The notes below the pieces were generated by a model, which was not told the DNA's origin, searched no databases, and saw only the letters and a program-made list of their open reading frames with translations. Position numbers and translations under genes: made by a program. 64,000 bases of DNA from a virus: positions 1 to 64,000 of IMG/VR virus record IMGVR_UViG_3300036945_000454; one strand, written 5' to 3'. Shown in pieces: positions 56,857-64,000 of the stretch (the stretch's first letter is position 1; each line of letters begins with the position of its first letter).

Positions 56857-59800
56857 TTATGTACAAGATGTTATTGGTCCATCTATTATTATTCCGTCAG
56901 GAGAGAATGGGAAAGTACCATCTGCTACACAAAACTGAGGTGATGTAAATGGATCAATAAATACAGATGTTTCAGTCGAGCTTCCGCATGGAACAAAATA
57001 AACAACTCCTCCAATTCCTGTATCATCTGTAAACTCATACAAACTACAAGTCACAGGAGGCACCGTAGTTGTTGGTGCTATCGTAGTAGTTGGTGCTATC
57101 GTAGTAGTCGGTGCAACTGTAGTCGTAGGAGTTATACACGAGATTGATATACCTGGTGTACTTGTTCCATTGCCTAAGCTATCTCTAACAGCTACTGTAT
57201 ACGTACCATTGCCTAATCCTATCAACTGATTACTAGCAGGGTAGTTATACCAGATACCCGGTGTTGGTTGTATGCTAAACTGATAACCTGTACCTGTTCC
57301 TCCTGATATACCTGTAATTGTAATTACACCTGTACCTTCTCCACCTGCACATGATGTTGCATATGTGAAACTAACAGGAGATAGCGTAGTTGTTGGAGCT
57401 GGTGTAGTTGGTAGTGTTGTAGTCGCAGGACATCCAACAAAACCTGTACCAACCATAGCAACTTGACTTCCACCCGGATTAGAGTATAACTCTTCTTGTA
57501 CTACGAAGAATGCCCCACCAAATGTTAGTCTATCATTAATAGTAAACGATCCGATTGTTCTCTGAGTTGTGTATACAGTTGATCCATCAACACAAGCCGT
57601 TGTTCTATACCATACAGGCTGTAAAGTAGTTGTTGGAGGAATCGTTGTCGTTGGTGCTATTGTGGTAGTAGGCACAGAGCAATTTATTACTATTCCTGTG
57701 ATACTTGATCCGTTACCTAAGCTATCTCTAACAGCCACATTGTATGTGTTGTTTGCTAACCCTGTCAATTGATTTGTAGCAGGGTAATCATACCATACAC
57801 CTGGAGTAGGCTGTAAGCTATACTGATAGCCTGTGCCAGTTCCACCCGTAATGCTCGTAATTGTAATTATTCCCGTACCAGCACCACCTGCACATGACGT
57901 AGTATATGTAAATGTTACAGGAGCCAATGTCGTAGTAGGTGCTACCGTAGTAGTCGTAGCAGGACATCCTGTTAAACCTGTGCTTGTCATGGCAATTAAT
58001 GGTCCTCCAGGAAGAATGTATAATTCCTCTTGTACCACAAAGAATGATCCACCAAATGTTAATCTATCATTAACCGCAAATGTCCCAATAGTTCTCTGTG
58101 TTGTAAACACAGTTGCTCCATCAATGCAAGAAGTTGTTCTGTACCATACAGGTTGCAACGTGGTAGTTGGTCCAATAGTAGTAGTTGGCCCAATAGTAGT
58201 AGTTGGTGCTATAGTAGTAGTTGGAGCTATTGTAGTTGTTGGCAATGAACTAGATTGCGTAAACGTAACATTATGTGAATTACCTGAACATCCATTAACT
58301 GCAACAACAACACTTCTTGTTACACCTGCATTAGCTGTAGCACTAAAATTAATAAGTTTGCTAGTGTTGCCATACAATGTATCTAATGTAAGCCAATCAT
58401 TAGTAGGCACATTTATATACCACTCGTTATTAGATTCAATGCTGAATGCAAATTGATTATTTATAGCCACACTAGAAAAACTTACAGCATCTTCTGATAC
58501 TTCAAATAAACAATAATTTACTTTAGTGTCATTGTTAGCCAATACATAATGCTCAAAATAAGGATCAAACATACCTAACTTTTGAGTAGAAGTATTAAGG
58601 TTAGCCTTAAACCAGTTCTTCATACCATTAGATGATATTTCAAACAATCCATTTTCAGCTAATTGTAATACAGCTCCACGTCTAGTATCAGTAAAATACA
58701 AGTTATTGCCCCAAATAGCAAAGCTTTCAGGATTCTCACTAATACCATATTCGCCAACATATGCTATTTGAGTTCCAAGAACTTCTGGTATCGAAGCAAT
58801 AGTTCCCCCACCTACAGAATCACTTAATAAGTTTTTGCCGTAAAGAACTTTAGTTACTTTATTTTCTTGAAATACAACTAAATCTGTATCACGTGCATAC
58901 AACTTTTGAATAGATCCAAAGAATCTATCTAAGTATTTAAAGTTGCCTAGTGACAAGTTAAACTCATTAAGTCTATTGATGGCTGTAGTCTGCTGATACA
59001 CGCCACTATATGTCAACGCTTGAACAAGTGTTTGCTCGGCAAATCCTTCAATGGTTGAGTTAGCACGTGGGCTAAAGTCCATTCTAGCCGCATTAAAGTC
59101 ATCTCTTATTCTAAAGCTTTCTACACCATTACTCCAAGCAAATGCATTAAAGTCATAGTTAGTGTAAAGTAAATTATCTTCTTTCTTTAAATATGCAATA
59201 CCATTTTGTCCAGCGACACCAGGTCCTGGTAGTATTTGATTTTGCCCATTTGTATAATGATTGTTATTTATAATTGGATAAGTATTAGTTAACTCATAAT
59301 AAATATCTTGATTTGTATCAGTAGGGACTGTTTCAAATAAAATAGGCTCTTCAGATTGAGTAAAATTAAATGTTACAGAAATTGTTGATGATCCACTATT
59401 TCTGTAGCCATTTATATACATATATATAGGGTAATTTAAAGCAGGACCAGAAATAGTTCCACCTTGCGAAACAGTATATATAGTATTATTGCCACTAGTA
59501 CCAGGTACAATTGACAAATTAAATCCTCTCCTAAATGTAACAGGTGCGGCAAATACATTTGTTGTCTGATAAAATTGTATCCACTTTAAATACACACCAT
59601 CTTCAATAAACCATTCTTCTATATTTACATATTCATTTGTTGATACAAATGTTTGAATAGATTCGGTGTTTCCGTTTTCAGGTTCTTTTATTTTAAATGT
59701 TAAAATAGCACCTGCTTTTATTGGTCGATCCTCTGTGTAAGCACCATTTACATTCCAATCCGTGTTCATTAGCAAAGTTGCTGGAATACTATTTGATATG

Positions 59801-61854
59801 GAATAATTAAATCCACCAAATATATTGTAACTAGCATTTGCAACTATTACTCCATTTCTGCAATTGATAACCCAATAGTCACCAACATTTAAATTTGACA
59901 CAGACGTAAATTTAAATTTAAATGAATATGGATTAGTTGTACTAGGAGCAGTATAACTAATAGTTACATCAGTACCAACAACAATTGTTTGATTGCTAAG
60001 TATTTGAGTTTTGGGTCTTCCGTTCTCAATAACATATACTCTGTATTTATTAGTAGCCCCTACAGAATCTATTTCTACATAAAACCTAGAATCATTGTCT
60101 CCTGAATAAATATTACTATCAGTTACTTCTAGTGCTGAAGCAGTCCCTATTCCATAAAATATAGCTTTTTCTGCTACATTAAACTTATTTGAAACAGGTT
60201 GATAACTAACAGCAGCAGAACCAAAATTATATCTATTGTAAACATATACATTTGGTAATGCAGATTCATCTAATTTTACTTTAAAATAAACACCAGCTGG
60301 CTGACCTTGATTATTCGAATTAAGAAAATTTGCAGATTTAGATTGAATATCTAATACTTTTATTTGAACGCTACTATTACTTCCAATATTCTTTAAATAC
60401 AAATATGATCCAATAGATATCTTATCAACGTCAGGTTGATTAATTAAAAACCATTTAAATTGACCCTCTGAAAAATAAGTTAATGGAAATACATTATAAT
60501 ATTCCTGCTTATTTTGTTTTAAAACAAAACGATAATAAGTAGCAAATGCAGGAGGTGCATAACTCTTATCTATTGTTACCACTAAACCATTTGAGTAGTT
60601 AGCTCTATTTGCTGGAACAAAAGTTGTATTAGTATTTAGCGTTGGAACAATAACGGTAGTTGAACGACCGTAATTATCTAAGTAAACAATACCAACTTCG
60701 TAGTCACGATTACTTTTAAATGTGGCATGAGGCAAGTTATCGGTAATTTGACTTCCATCAAATGATAATGAAAATTTAGGATTAATTGGCTGACCTGCAT
60801 AGTCTACCAAATTAAAGAATTGAGTATAGTTACCATAAACTAATCTACTTCCAATTAGGTCTTGAGACTTTGCCTTTAAAGGCACATTATCAAATAGTCT
60901 ATTTATTTGATCGGCAGGAAGTACGGTGTATACTTTATTATTTTGAAATCTAAAAGTCTTATCTTGATTGTCTCCAAATCCATTAGCCTTTTTATTAATA
61001 TTATCAATTACATATGCATTTGTGCTTAATGTATCAATAAATATTAATTGAACCTCTTTCACATTTTTCTCACCTGTATTGTATTTTATATCTACAGCAT
61101 TCTTACTATTGACCATTGATATATTCTCAGATACACCATAGTCATAAGCAAAAGGCTTTGGCAAAAAAGCTACAGGAGAAAATGGGGATAATGAACTATA
61201 TTCATCATCAATATACTTGTATCTATATGAGAAGTATAAAAACTTGTTCTCTAAGTTGTTTGGATTAGGATCAACTACAGATGGAAATGATATCTTAGGT
61301 GATGAAAGAGGAGGCTTGACAATAACATTAATATCTGCTTCTGTTACCGTAGCAAAGTTATTAATAGCATAGTTCTTACATCTTTCAATGTTTATCTTTC
61401 TTGGAGGATTGTAATTATCAGTCCAAAATAATAAACCATTAATGTAGTTAATTCCTGTTACGTAAAATGACTTATTGAAATTAAGTAACGATGGTGTCGT
61501 TGGCGTAGTTTTAGTAGCTTTTAATACGACAGTAGTTAAATTTAATGTTTCATTGTATTCAAATATGGCATCTGCATTATCTCCAGCTACTAACCAATAA
61601 ATTAAATTTGATTCATCGTATGCTAATGATCCTATACACTTGGCATTTGTTAGCCCTAAAGAGCTATTCATCAATCTATTACCTAGATAGTTTTGTACAG
61701 AACCATTGTTAGATCCTTCAGTAGAAATAAATTGTCCATCTGAATCTCCAACAATAATATTTAATGCATCACGATATTGACCATCAGGGAGAAAATGAGG
61801 ATCTAAATCCTTGTTCATTATCCCCTGTAGGAAATTTCTTTGTAATTCTGCCAT
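56857..61854 (-). CDS. Tail stabilisation protein with BACON-like and SprB-like domains
   Basis: The 1665-aa protein starts (ELQRNFLQGIMNKDLDPHFL, then PDGQYRDALN) like the P22-gp10-like stabilisation proteins of crAss-like phages; the first 1130 residues form that region. At about 1136-1201 is a BACON-like domain (NVPTNDWLTLDTLYGNTSKL and TRSVVVAVNGCSGNSHNVTF). Then follow Thr/Pro linkers (TTTIAPTTTIGPTTT), a pair of tandem modules of about 178 aa each, and a C-terminal domain. Each module includes an SprB-repeat-like part (GTGYQYSLQPTPGVWYDYPA ... YNVAVRDSLGNG). It likely forms the tail needle/adsorption hub. Confidence 0.82.
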   Translation of the reverse strand: MAELQRNFLQGIMNKDLDPHFLPDGQYRDALNIIVGDSDGQFISTEGSNNGSVQNYLGNRLMNSSLGLTNAKCIGSLAYDESNLIYWLVAGDNADAIFEYNETLNLTTVVLKATKTTPTTPSLLNFNKSFYVTGINYINGLLFWTDNYNPPRKINIERCKNYAINNFATVTEADINVIVKPPLSSPKISFPSVVDPNPNNLENKFLYFSYRYKYIDDEYSSLSPFSPVAFLPKPFAYDYGVSENISMVNSKNAVDIKYNTGEKNVKEVQLIFIDTLSTNAYVIDNINKKANGFGDNQDKTFRFQNNKVYTVLPADQINRLFDNVPLKAKSQDLIGSRLVYGNYTQFFNLVDYAGQPINPKFSLSFDGSQITDNLPHATFKSNRDYEVGIVYLDNYGRSTTVIVPTLNTNTTFVPANRANYSNGLVVTIDKSYAPPAFATYYRFVLKQNKQEYYNVFPLTYFSEGQFKWFLINQPDVDKISIGSYLYLKNIGSNSSVQIKVLDIQSKSANFLNSNNQGQPAGVYFKVKLDESALPNVYVYNRYNFGSAAVSYQPVSNKFNVAEKAIFYGIGTASALEVTDSNIYSGDNDSRFYVEIDSVGATNKYRVYVIENGRPKTQILSNQTIVVGTDVTISYTAPSTTNPYSFKFKFTSVSNLNVGDYWVINCRNGVIVANASYNIFGGFNYSISNSIPATLLMNTDWNVNGAYTEDRPIKAGAILTFKIKEPENGNTESIQTFVSTNEYVNIEEWFIEDGVYLKWIQFYQTTNVFAAPVTFRRGFNLSIVPGTSGNNTIYTVSQGGTISGPALNYPIYMYINGYRNSGSSTISVTFNFTQSEEPILFETVPTDTNQDIYYELTNTYPIINNNHYTNGQNQILPGPGVAGQNGIAYLKKEDNLLYTNYDFNAFAWSNGVESFRIRDDFNAARMDFSPRANSTIEGFAEQTLVQALTYSGVYQQTTAINRLNEFNLSLGNFKYLDRFFGSIQKLYARDTDLVVFQENKVTKVLYGKNLLSDSVGGGTIASIPEVLGTQIAYVGEYGISENPESFAIWGNNLYFTDTRRGAVLQLAENGLFEISSNGMKNWFKANLNTSTQKLGMFDPYFEHYVLANNDTKVNYCLFEVSEDAVSFSSVAINNQFAFSIESNNEWYINVPTNDWLTLDTLYGNTSKLINFSATANAGVTRSVVVAVNGCSGNSHNVTFTQSSSLPTTTIAPTTTIAPTTTIGPTTTIGPTTTLQPVWYRTTSCIDGATVFTTQRTIGTFAVNDRLTFGGSFFVVQEELYILPGGPLIAMTSTGLTGCPATTTTVAPTTTLAPVTFTYTTSCAGGAGTGIITITSITGGTGTGYQYSLQPTPGVWYDYPATNQLTGLANNTYNVAVRDSLGNGSSITGIVINCSVPTTTIAPTTTIPPTTTLQPVWYRTTACVDGSTVYTTQRTIGSFTINDRLTFGGAFFVVQEELYSNPGGSQVAMVGTGFVGCPATTTLPTTPAPTTTLSPVSFTYATSCAGGEGTGVITITGISGGTGTGYQFSIQPTPGIWYNYPASNQLIGLGNGTYTVAVRDSLGNGTSTPGISISCITPTTTVAPTTTIAPTTTIAPTTTVPPVTCSLYEFTDDTGIGGVVYFVPCGSSTETSVFIDPFTSPQFCVADGTFPFSPDGIIIDGPITSCT

Positions 61855-62751
61855 TTATTTTATCCACTTAGATTGGCCTCTCATGTTCATTAACAAGCGA
61901 CCAGGATGTAAATTACTTAATCTAATTTTAGCGTTTCTCCAATTAGAGGTTTTTTCTTTACGAGCTCTATTAATAATATACTCAGGTTGATTAGCTTTTG
62001 TATTTAAGATAGCCCATTTAATATAAGAGTATAAATACTCTTCAGCTAATTTAGGTACAGGGATTTGCTCATCAGTTAATCCATATAAGCCATCAGAGAT
62101 ATACTCTACTACAACTGATTGACGATGCACACCTGTGCTGAAGTTAATTACGCCTTCTGTCTTATTGATAGTAAACGTGGGGTTGGCTGTAGCAGCTTCA
62201 GTATTCAATCCGTAATACTGACCTCCTGGATAATTAAAATACCACAATCCATCCAAATACCAACCCCATTGGTCGTTCTGTTCACAGTAACATTGATCCA
62301 ATCCATCCAAACGAGATGCATCTAATTTAGATGTAACAATTAATGCGTTACCATCTTCATCAAATGTAATAGCATAAGTATCGTCCTGCAAAAATTCTAC
62401 CGCTGAGTTTGCTTGCAAGTTCTCATGCATAGGATATAATATACCTCCACAGAATAATGATATGCGAACCCAGTTAACATAATCAGGAGGCAATACAAAC
62501 TTAAGGTCATCACCAACTTCTAATTGCAAAGCATTAACAACACGATTTCCATCGTACTGCAATTCTTGCAATCCACGCTTGGCATGAAATAAGATTTTAT
62601 ATCGATTGACGTTATTAAGCAAATCGCCATCGTCCATGTACATTAATTGGAAATTGTTAACAATCTCATTTAACGTAACATTTTGATATGTCCCCCAGTT
62701 TTTATCTTTTGGGGTGACCCCGTCATTGGTGTAATATTCTTCTTGAGTCAT
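61855..62751 (-). CDS. Ring/tail-tube-like protein
   Basis: The 298-aa protein is of the size and position of crAss-like ring or tail adaptor proteins. LFHAKRGLQELQYDGNRVVN (48-67) and DDLKFVLPPDYVNWVRISLF are typical of the family as I know it. The start overlaps the preceding gene stop (TAATGAC). Function: adaptor between portal and tail. Confidence 0.75.
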   Translation of the reverse strand: MTQEEYYTNDGVTPKDKNWGTYQNVTLNEIVNNFQLMYMDDGDLLNNVNRYKILFHAKRGLQELQYDGNRVVNALQLEVGDDLKFVLPPDYVNWVRISLFCGGILYPMHENLQANSAVEFLQDDTYAITFDEDGNALIVTSKLDASRLDGLDQCYCEQNDQWGWYLDGLWYFNYPGGQYYGLNTEAATANPTFTINKTEGVINFSTGVHRQSVVVEYISDGLYGLTDEQIPVPKLAEEYLYSYIKWAILNTKANQPEYIINRARKEKTSNWRNAKIRLSNLHPGRLLMNMRGQSKWIK

Positions 62752-63443
62752 TATTGAGCCCTTTGATCCATGTACATTTCTTCTTGCTTGGCATTAGCCA
62801 CAACCTCTTGTTCCCGAATACTTGTTCCTGCATATTCGCATATTTTAACAACTAGCTTCGGAAAGTCTTGCCCGGTTAATTCAAAGTCTTGATAATCGTT
62901 AGCACTTTGATTAAACAATGGACTACCGTTCACAACTGTATACGTCCACTTAGGATCGTATGGATACCGAACATAATATGTTTCAACATTGTTAACTATC
63001 GTCAACGGGTAAATAGTTATGCTATCTCCTTGCATAACATATGCAGGGTATAATGTATTTGGTGCTGTTAAGTTTGATTGCAATAATTTATATACATTGC
63101 GTTGGTCAACGTGCTCAACTTCTTTTGAGTTATAATACAAAGCATTAAGCAAAAACCAATCAGTTGGCATTGCAAAAGTCTGACTTCCTGAACTGTAAGT
63201 CAATGGTACGTTTTTGGAAAAATAGTCAATGGTTTGATCCAATTGCTTTGTGATATCAGAATACCCAGATGTTTCTTGACCTTTAAAATCAGAAAGTTTT
63301 GAATTCTTGAAATCAATAAAGTATTGATTGAAGATTTCTAACTGAGCTTGCTTGGCAAACGAGTTGAATTCTTCTGGAGTTATATATCCATTATTATCCT
63401 TGTTAATAATAGACATCACAGTATTGCGGACAGAATTAATCAT
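62751..63443 (-). CDS. Tail adaptor/ring-like protein (P22 gp4/T7 gp11-type)
   Basis: The 230-aa protein (VRNTVMSIINKDNNGYITPE, then LPTDWFLLNALYYNSKEVEH-type segment, and YYVRYPYDPKWTY) matches the pattern of podovirus tail tubular or ring A proteins: an N-terminal helix pair, then a 'PxDxxxLxxxxY' beta section. HNH copy D is inserted directly upstream; its stop overlaps the ATG by 4 nt. Confidence 0.72.
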   Translation of the reverse strand: MINSVRNTVMSIINKDNNGYITPEEFNSFAKQAQLEIFNQYFIDFKNSKLSDFKGQETSGYSDITKQLDQTIDYFSKNVPLTYSSGSQTFAMPTDWFLLNALYYNSKEVEHVDQRNVYKLLQSNLTAPNTLYPAYVMQGDSITIYPLTIVNNVETYYVRYPYDPKWTYTVVNGSPLFNQSANDYQDFELTGQDFPKLVVKICEYAGTSIREQEVVANAKQEEMYMDQRAQ

Positions 63444-63943
63444 TGTATGTATTTATTTTCAATACCTTCATTATGCAAAAATAAGCATAATTTTCGGTAT
63501 GCTTTTTCTTCGTCATCAAAGATTCCAATATACTTTTGTTTGCCATTAATATATACTTGAGCCCTCCATTTATGGTGTCCTTTATCCCATGTTACATTAG
63601 GATATTTGCTGCTTTTTTTATACATAAGGCTTCGATGTGAATAATTCTCTCTAAATGAAACTATTTCTAAATTAGATAAATTATTATTCAACTTATTGCC
63701 ATCAATGTGATTTACAGACATGCCTTTATGTTTGCCCCAGAAACTTTCAGAAACAATCTTGTGGACCTTTTTAGCTAATCTGATGTAATTTTTACACAAT
63801 TGTAAATAAAGATATCCATCGTTTGTTTTTCTTGGCTTTAATACCCTTTTATTAAATTTAGATATATTTCTTATTCTACCCAAATTGCTTACTTCATGTG
63901 TTTCCTCATACCCTAATACAGGAACCCATAATTCATTTTCCAT
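63440..63943 (-). CDS. NUMOD4-HNH-AP2-like homing nuclease (copy D)
   Basis: The 167-aa protein (I use MENELWVPVLGYEETHEVSN at 63943; the longer frame would run into the leader RNA) has NUMOD4, HNH (KIVSESFWGKHKGMSVNHID, then GNKLNNNLSNLEIVSFRENY) and AP2-like SKYPNVTWDKGHHKWRAQVY with QKYIGIFDDEEKAYRK. It sits exactly at the 5' end of the ring-protein gene. Confidence 0.9.
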   Translation of the reverse strand: MENELWVPVLGYEETHEVSNLGRIRNISKFNKRVLKPRKTNDGYLYLQLCKNYIRLAKKVHKIVSESFWGKHKGMSVNHIDGNKLNNNLSNLEIVSFRENYSHRSLMYKKSSKYPNVTWDKGHHKWRAQVYINGKQKYIGIFDDEEKAYRKLCLFLHNEGIENKYIQ

Positions 63944-63954
63944 AATAAAAATAG

Positions 63955-64000
63955 GTCTTACTAAATCCACCGCATCTCACCTCGGTTTCATTAATAAGAC
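63955..64000 (-). ncRNA. 3' half of the leader RNA of HNH copy D (cut by the window edge)
   Basis: On the minus strand P2 5' GTCTTATT (64000-63993), then AATGAAAC, a segment for P1 3', GGAT, and P2 3' AGTAAGAC (63962-63955), followed by CTATTTTT and the ATG. TGAA after P2 5' and GGAT before P2 3' agree with copies A and B. The 5' half with P1 lies beyond position 64000. Confidence 0.6.

Noticed and set aside
57040-58230. Tandem GTAGTAGTTGG-like repeats as a noncoding minisatellite
   Set aside because: They encode the Thr-Pro linkers of the tail protein in frame, so they are coding repeats.
57833-58456. 207-aa plus-strand ORF with Val/Pro-rich sequence
   Set aside because: It is the antisense shadow of the Thr/Pro linkers of the tail protein; composition is explained by that gene.
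1-64000. Diversity-generating retroelement for the fibres
   Set aside because: No reverse transcriptase gene and no template/variable repeat pair seen.
1-64000. tRNA genes or an integrase/attachment site
   Set aside because: I found no cloverleaf-like sequence and no integrase or excisionase gene; a tRNA scan would be needed to be sure.

Overview
The window is a stretch of a lytic-type, tailed double-stranded DNA phage genome that infects a Bacteroidota host. The virion module (large terminase, ~800-aa portal, acidic scaffold-like protein, capsid protein, two ring/tail-tube-like proteins, a P22-gp10-like stabilisation protein, internal proteins) has the sequence character and gene order of crAss-like podoviruses (Crassvirales). 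The host assignment rests on repeated TAnnTTTG promoter boxes (the Bacteroidota -7 element), AT-rich leaders without strong Shine-Dalgarno sequences, and BACON-like and SprB-like domains in a tail protein. No integrase, tRNA gene, CRISPR array, DNA polymerase or RNA polymerase was found in this window.

Layout. 1-231: end of a possible rightward gene and the terminator of the capsid operon. 232-8759 (minus): head genes from two small proteins through a GroES-like protein, a terminase pair, portal, scaffold and capsid. 8835-10883 (plus): a lone two-domain glycosyltransferase. 10831-20889 (minus): APS kinase plus sulfotransferase, collagen-like tail fibres, lysis cassette (spanin, M15 endolysin, holin-like proteins) and many small basic proteins. 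20944-21426 (plus): a winged-helix candidate regulator. 21395-25277 (minus): phage GroES and GroEL, each preceded by an HNH nuclease gene, and small genes. 25278-25993: repeat-rich, GATC-rich intergenic control region. 25994-44587 (plus): early/middle module with many small unknown proteins, a methyltransferase-like protein, tiny membrane proteins, SAK3-type annealing protein, PD-(D/E)XK exonuclease, SSB, VirE_N-primase-SF3 helicase, GIY-YIG-HTH protein, SF2 helicase, HNH, VRR-NUC nuclease and a metallophosphoesterase. 44636-64000 (minus): a 2262-aa polyvalent protein, internal virion proteins, acetyltransferase, glycosyltransferase, the 1665-aa tail protein, ring proteins and a fourth HNH gene. 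The structural module is split by the window edges, so the source genome is probably circular or circularly permuted and only somewhat longer than the window.

The most unusual feature is a four-copy cassette: Bacteroidota-type promoter, then a ~70-90-nt RNA that folds as a pseudoknot (stems covary between copies while loop sequences are conserved), then a NUMOD4-HNH-AP2-like nuclease ORF whose end overlaps the start codon of the next phage gene (groEL, groES, a VRR-NUC nuclease, a ring protein). Other points of interest are a phage-encoded PAPS-synthesis/sulfotransfer pair next to tail fibres, a full chaperonin set plus an additional GroES-like protein, a pair of ~200-bp direct repeats carrying TGTACA palindromes that flank a 10-kb early segment, a GATC-enriched segment with recurrent CAACCTT leaders, and a tail protein carrying a 178-aa tandem duplication with SprB-like modules.
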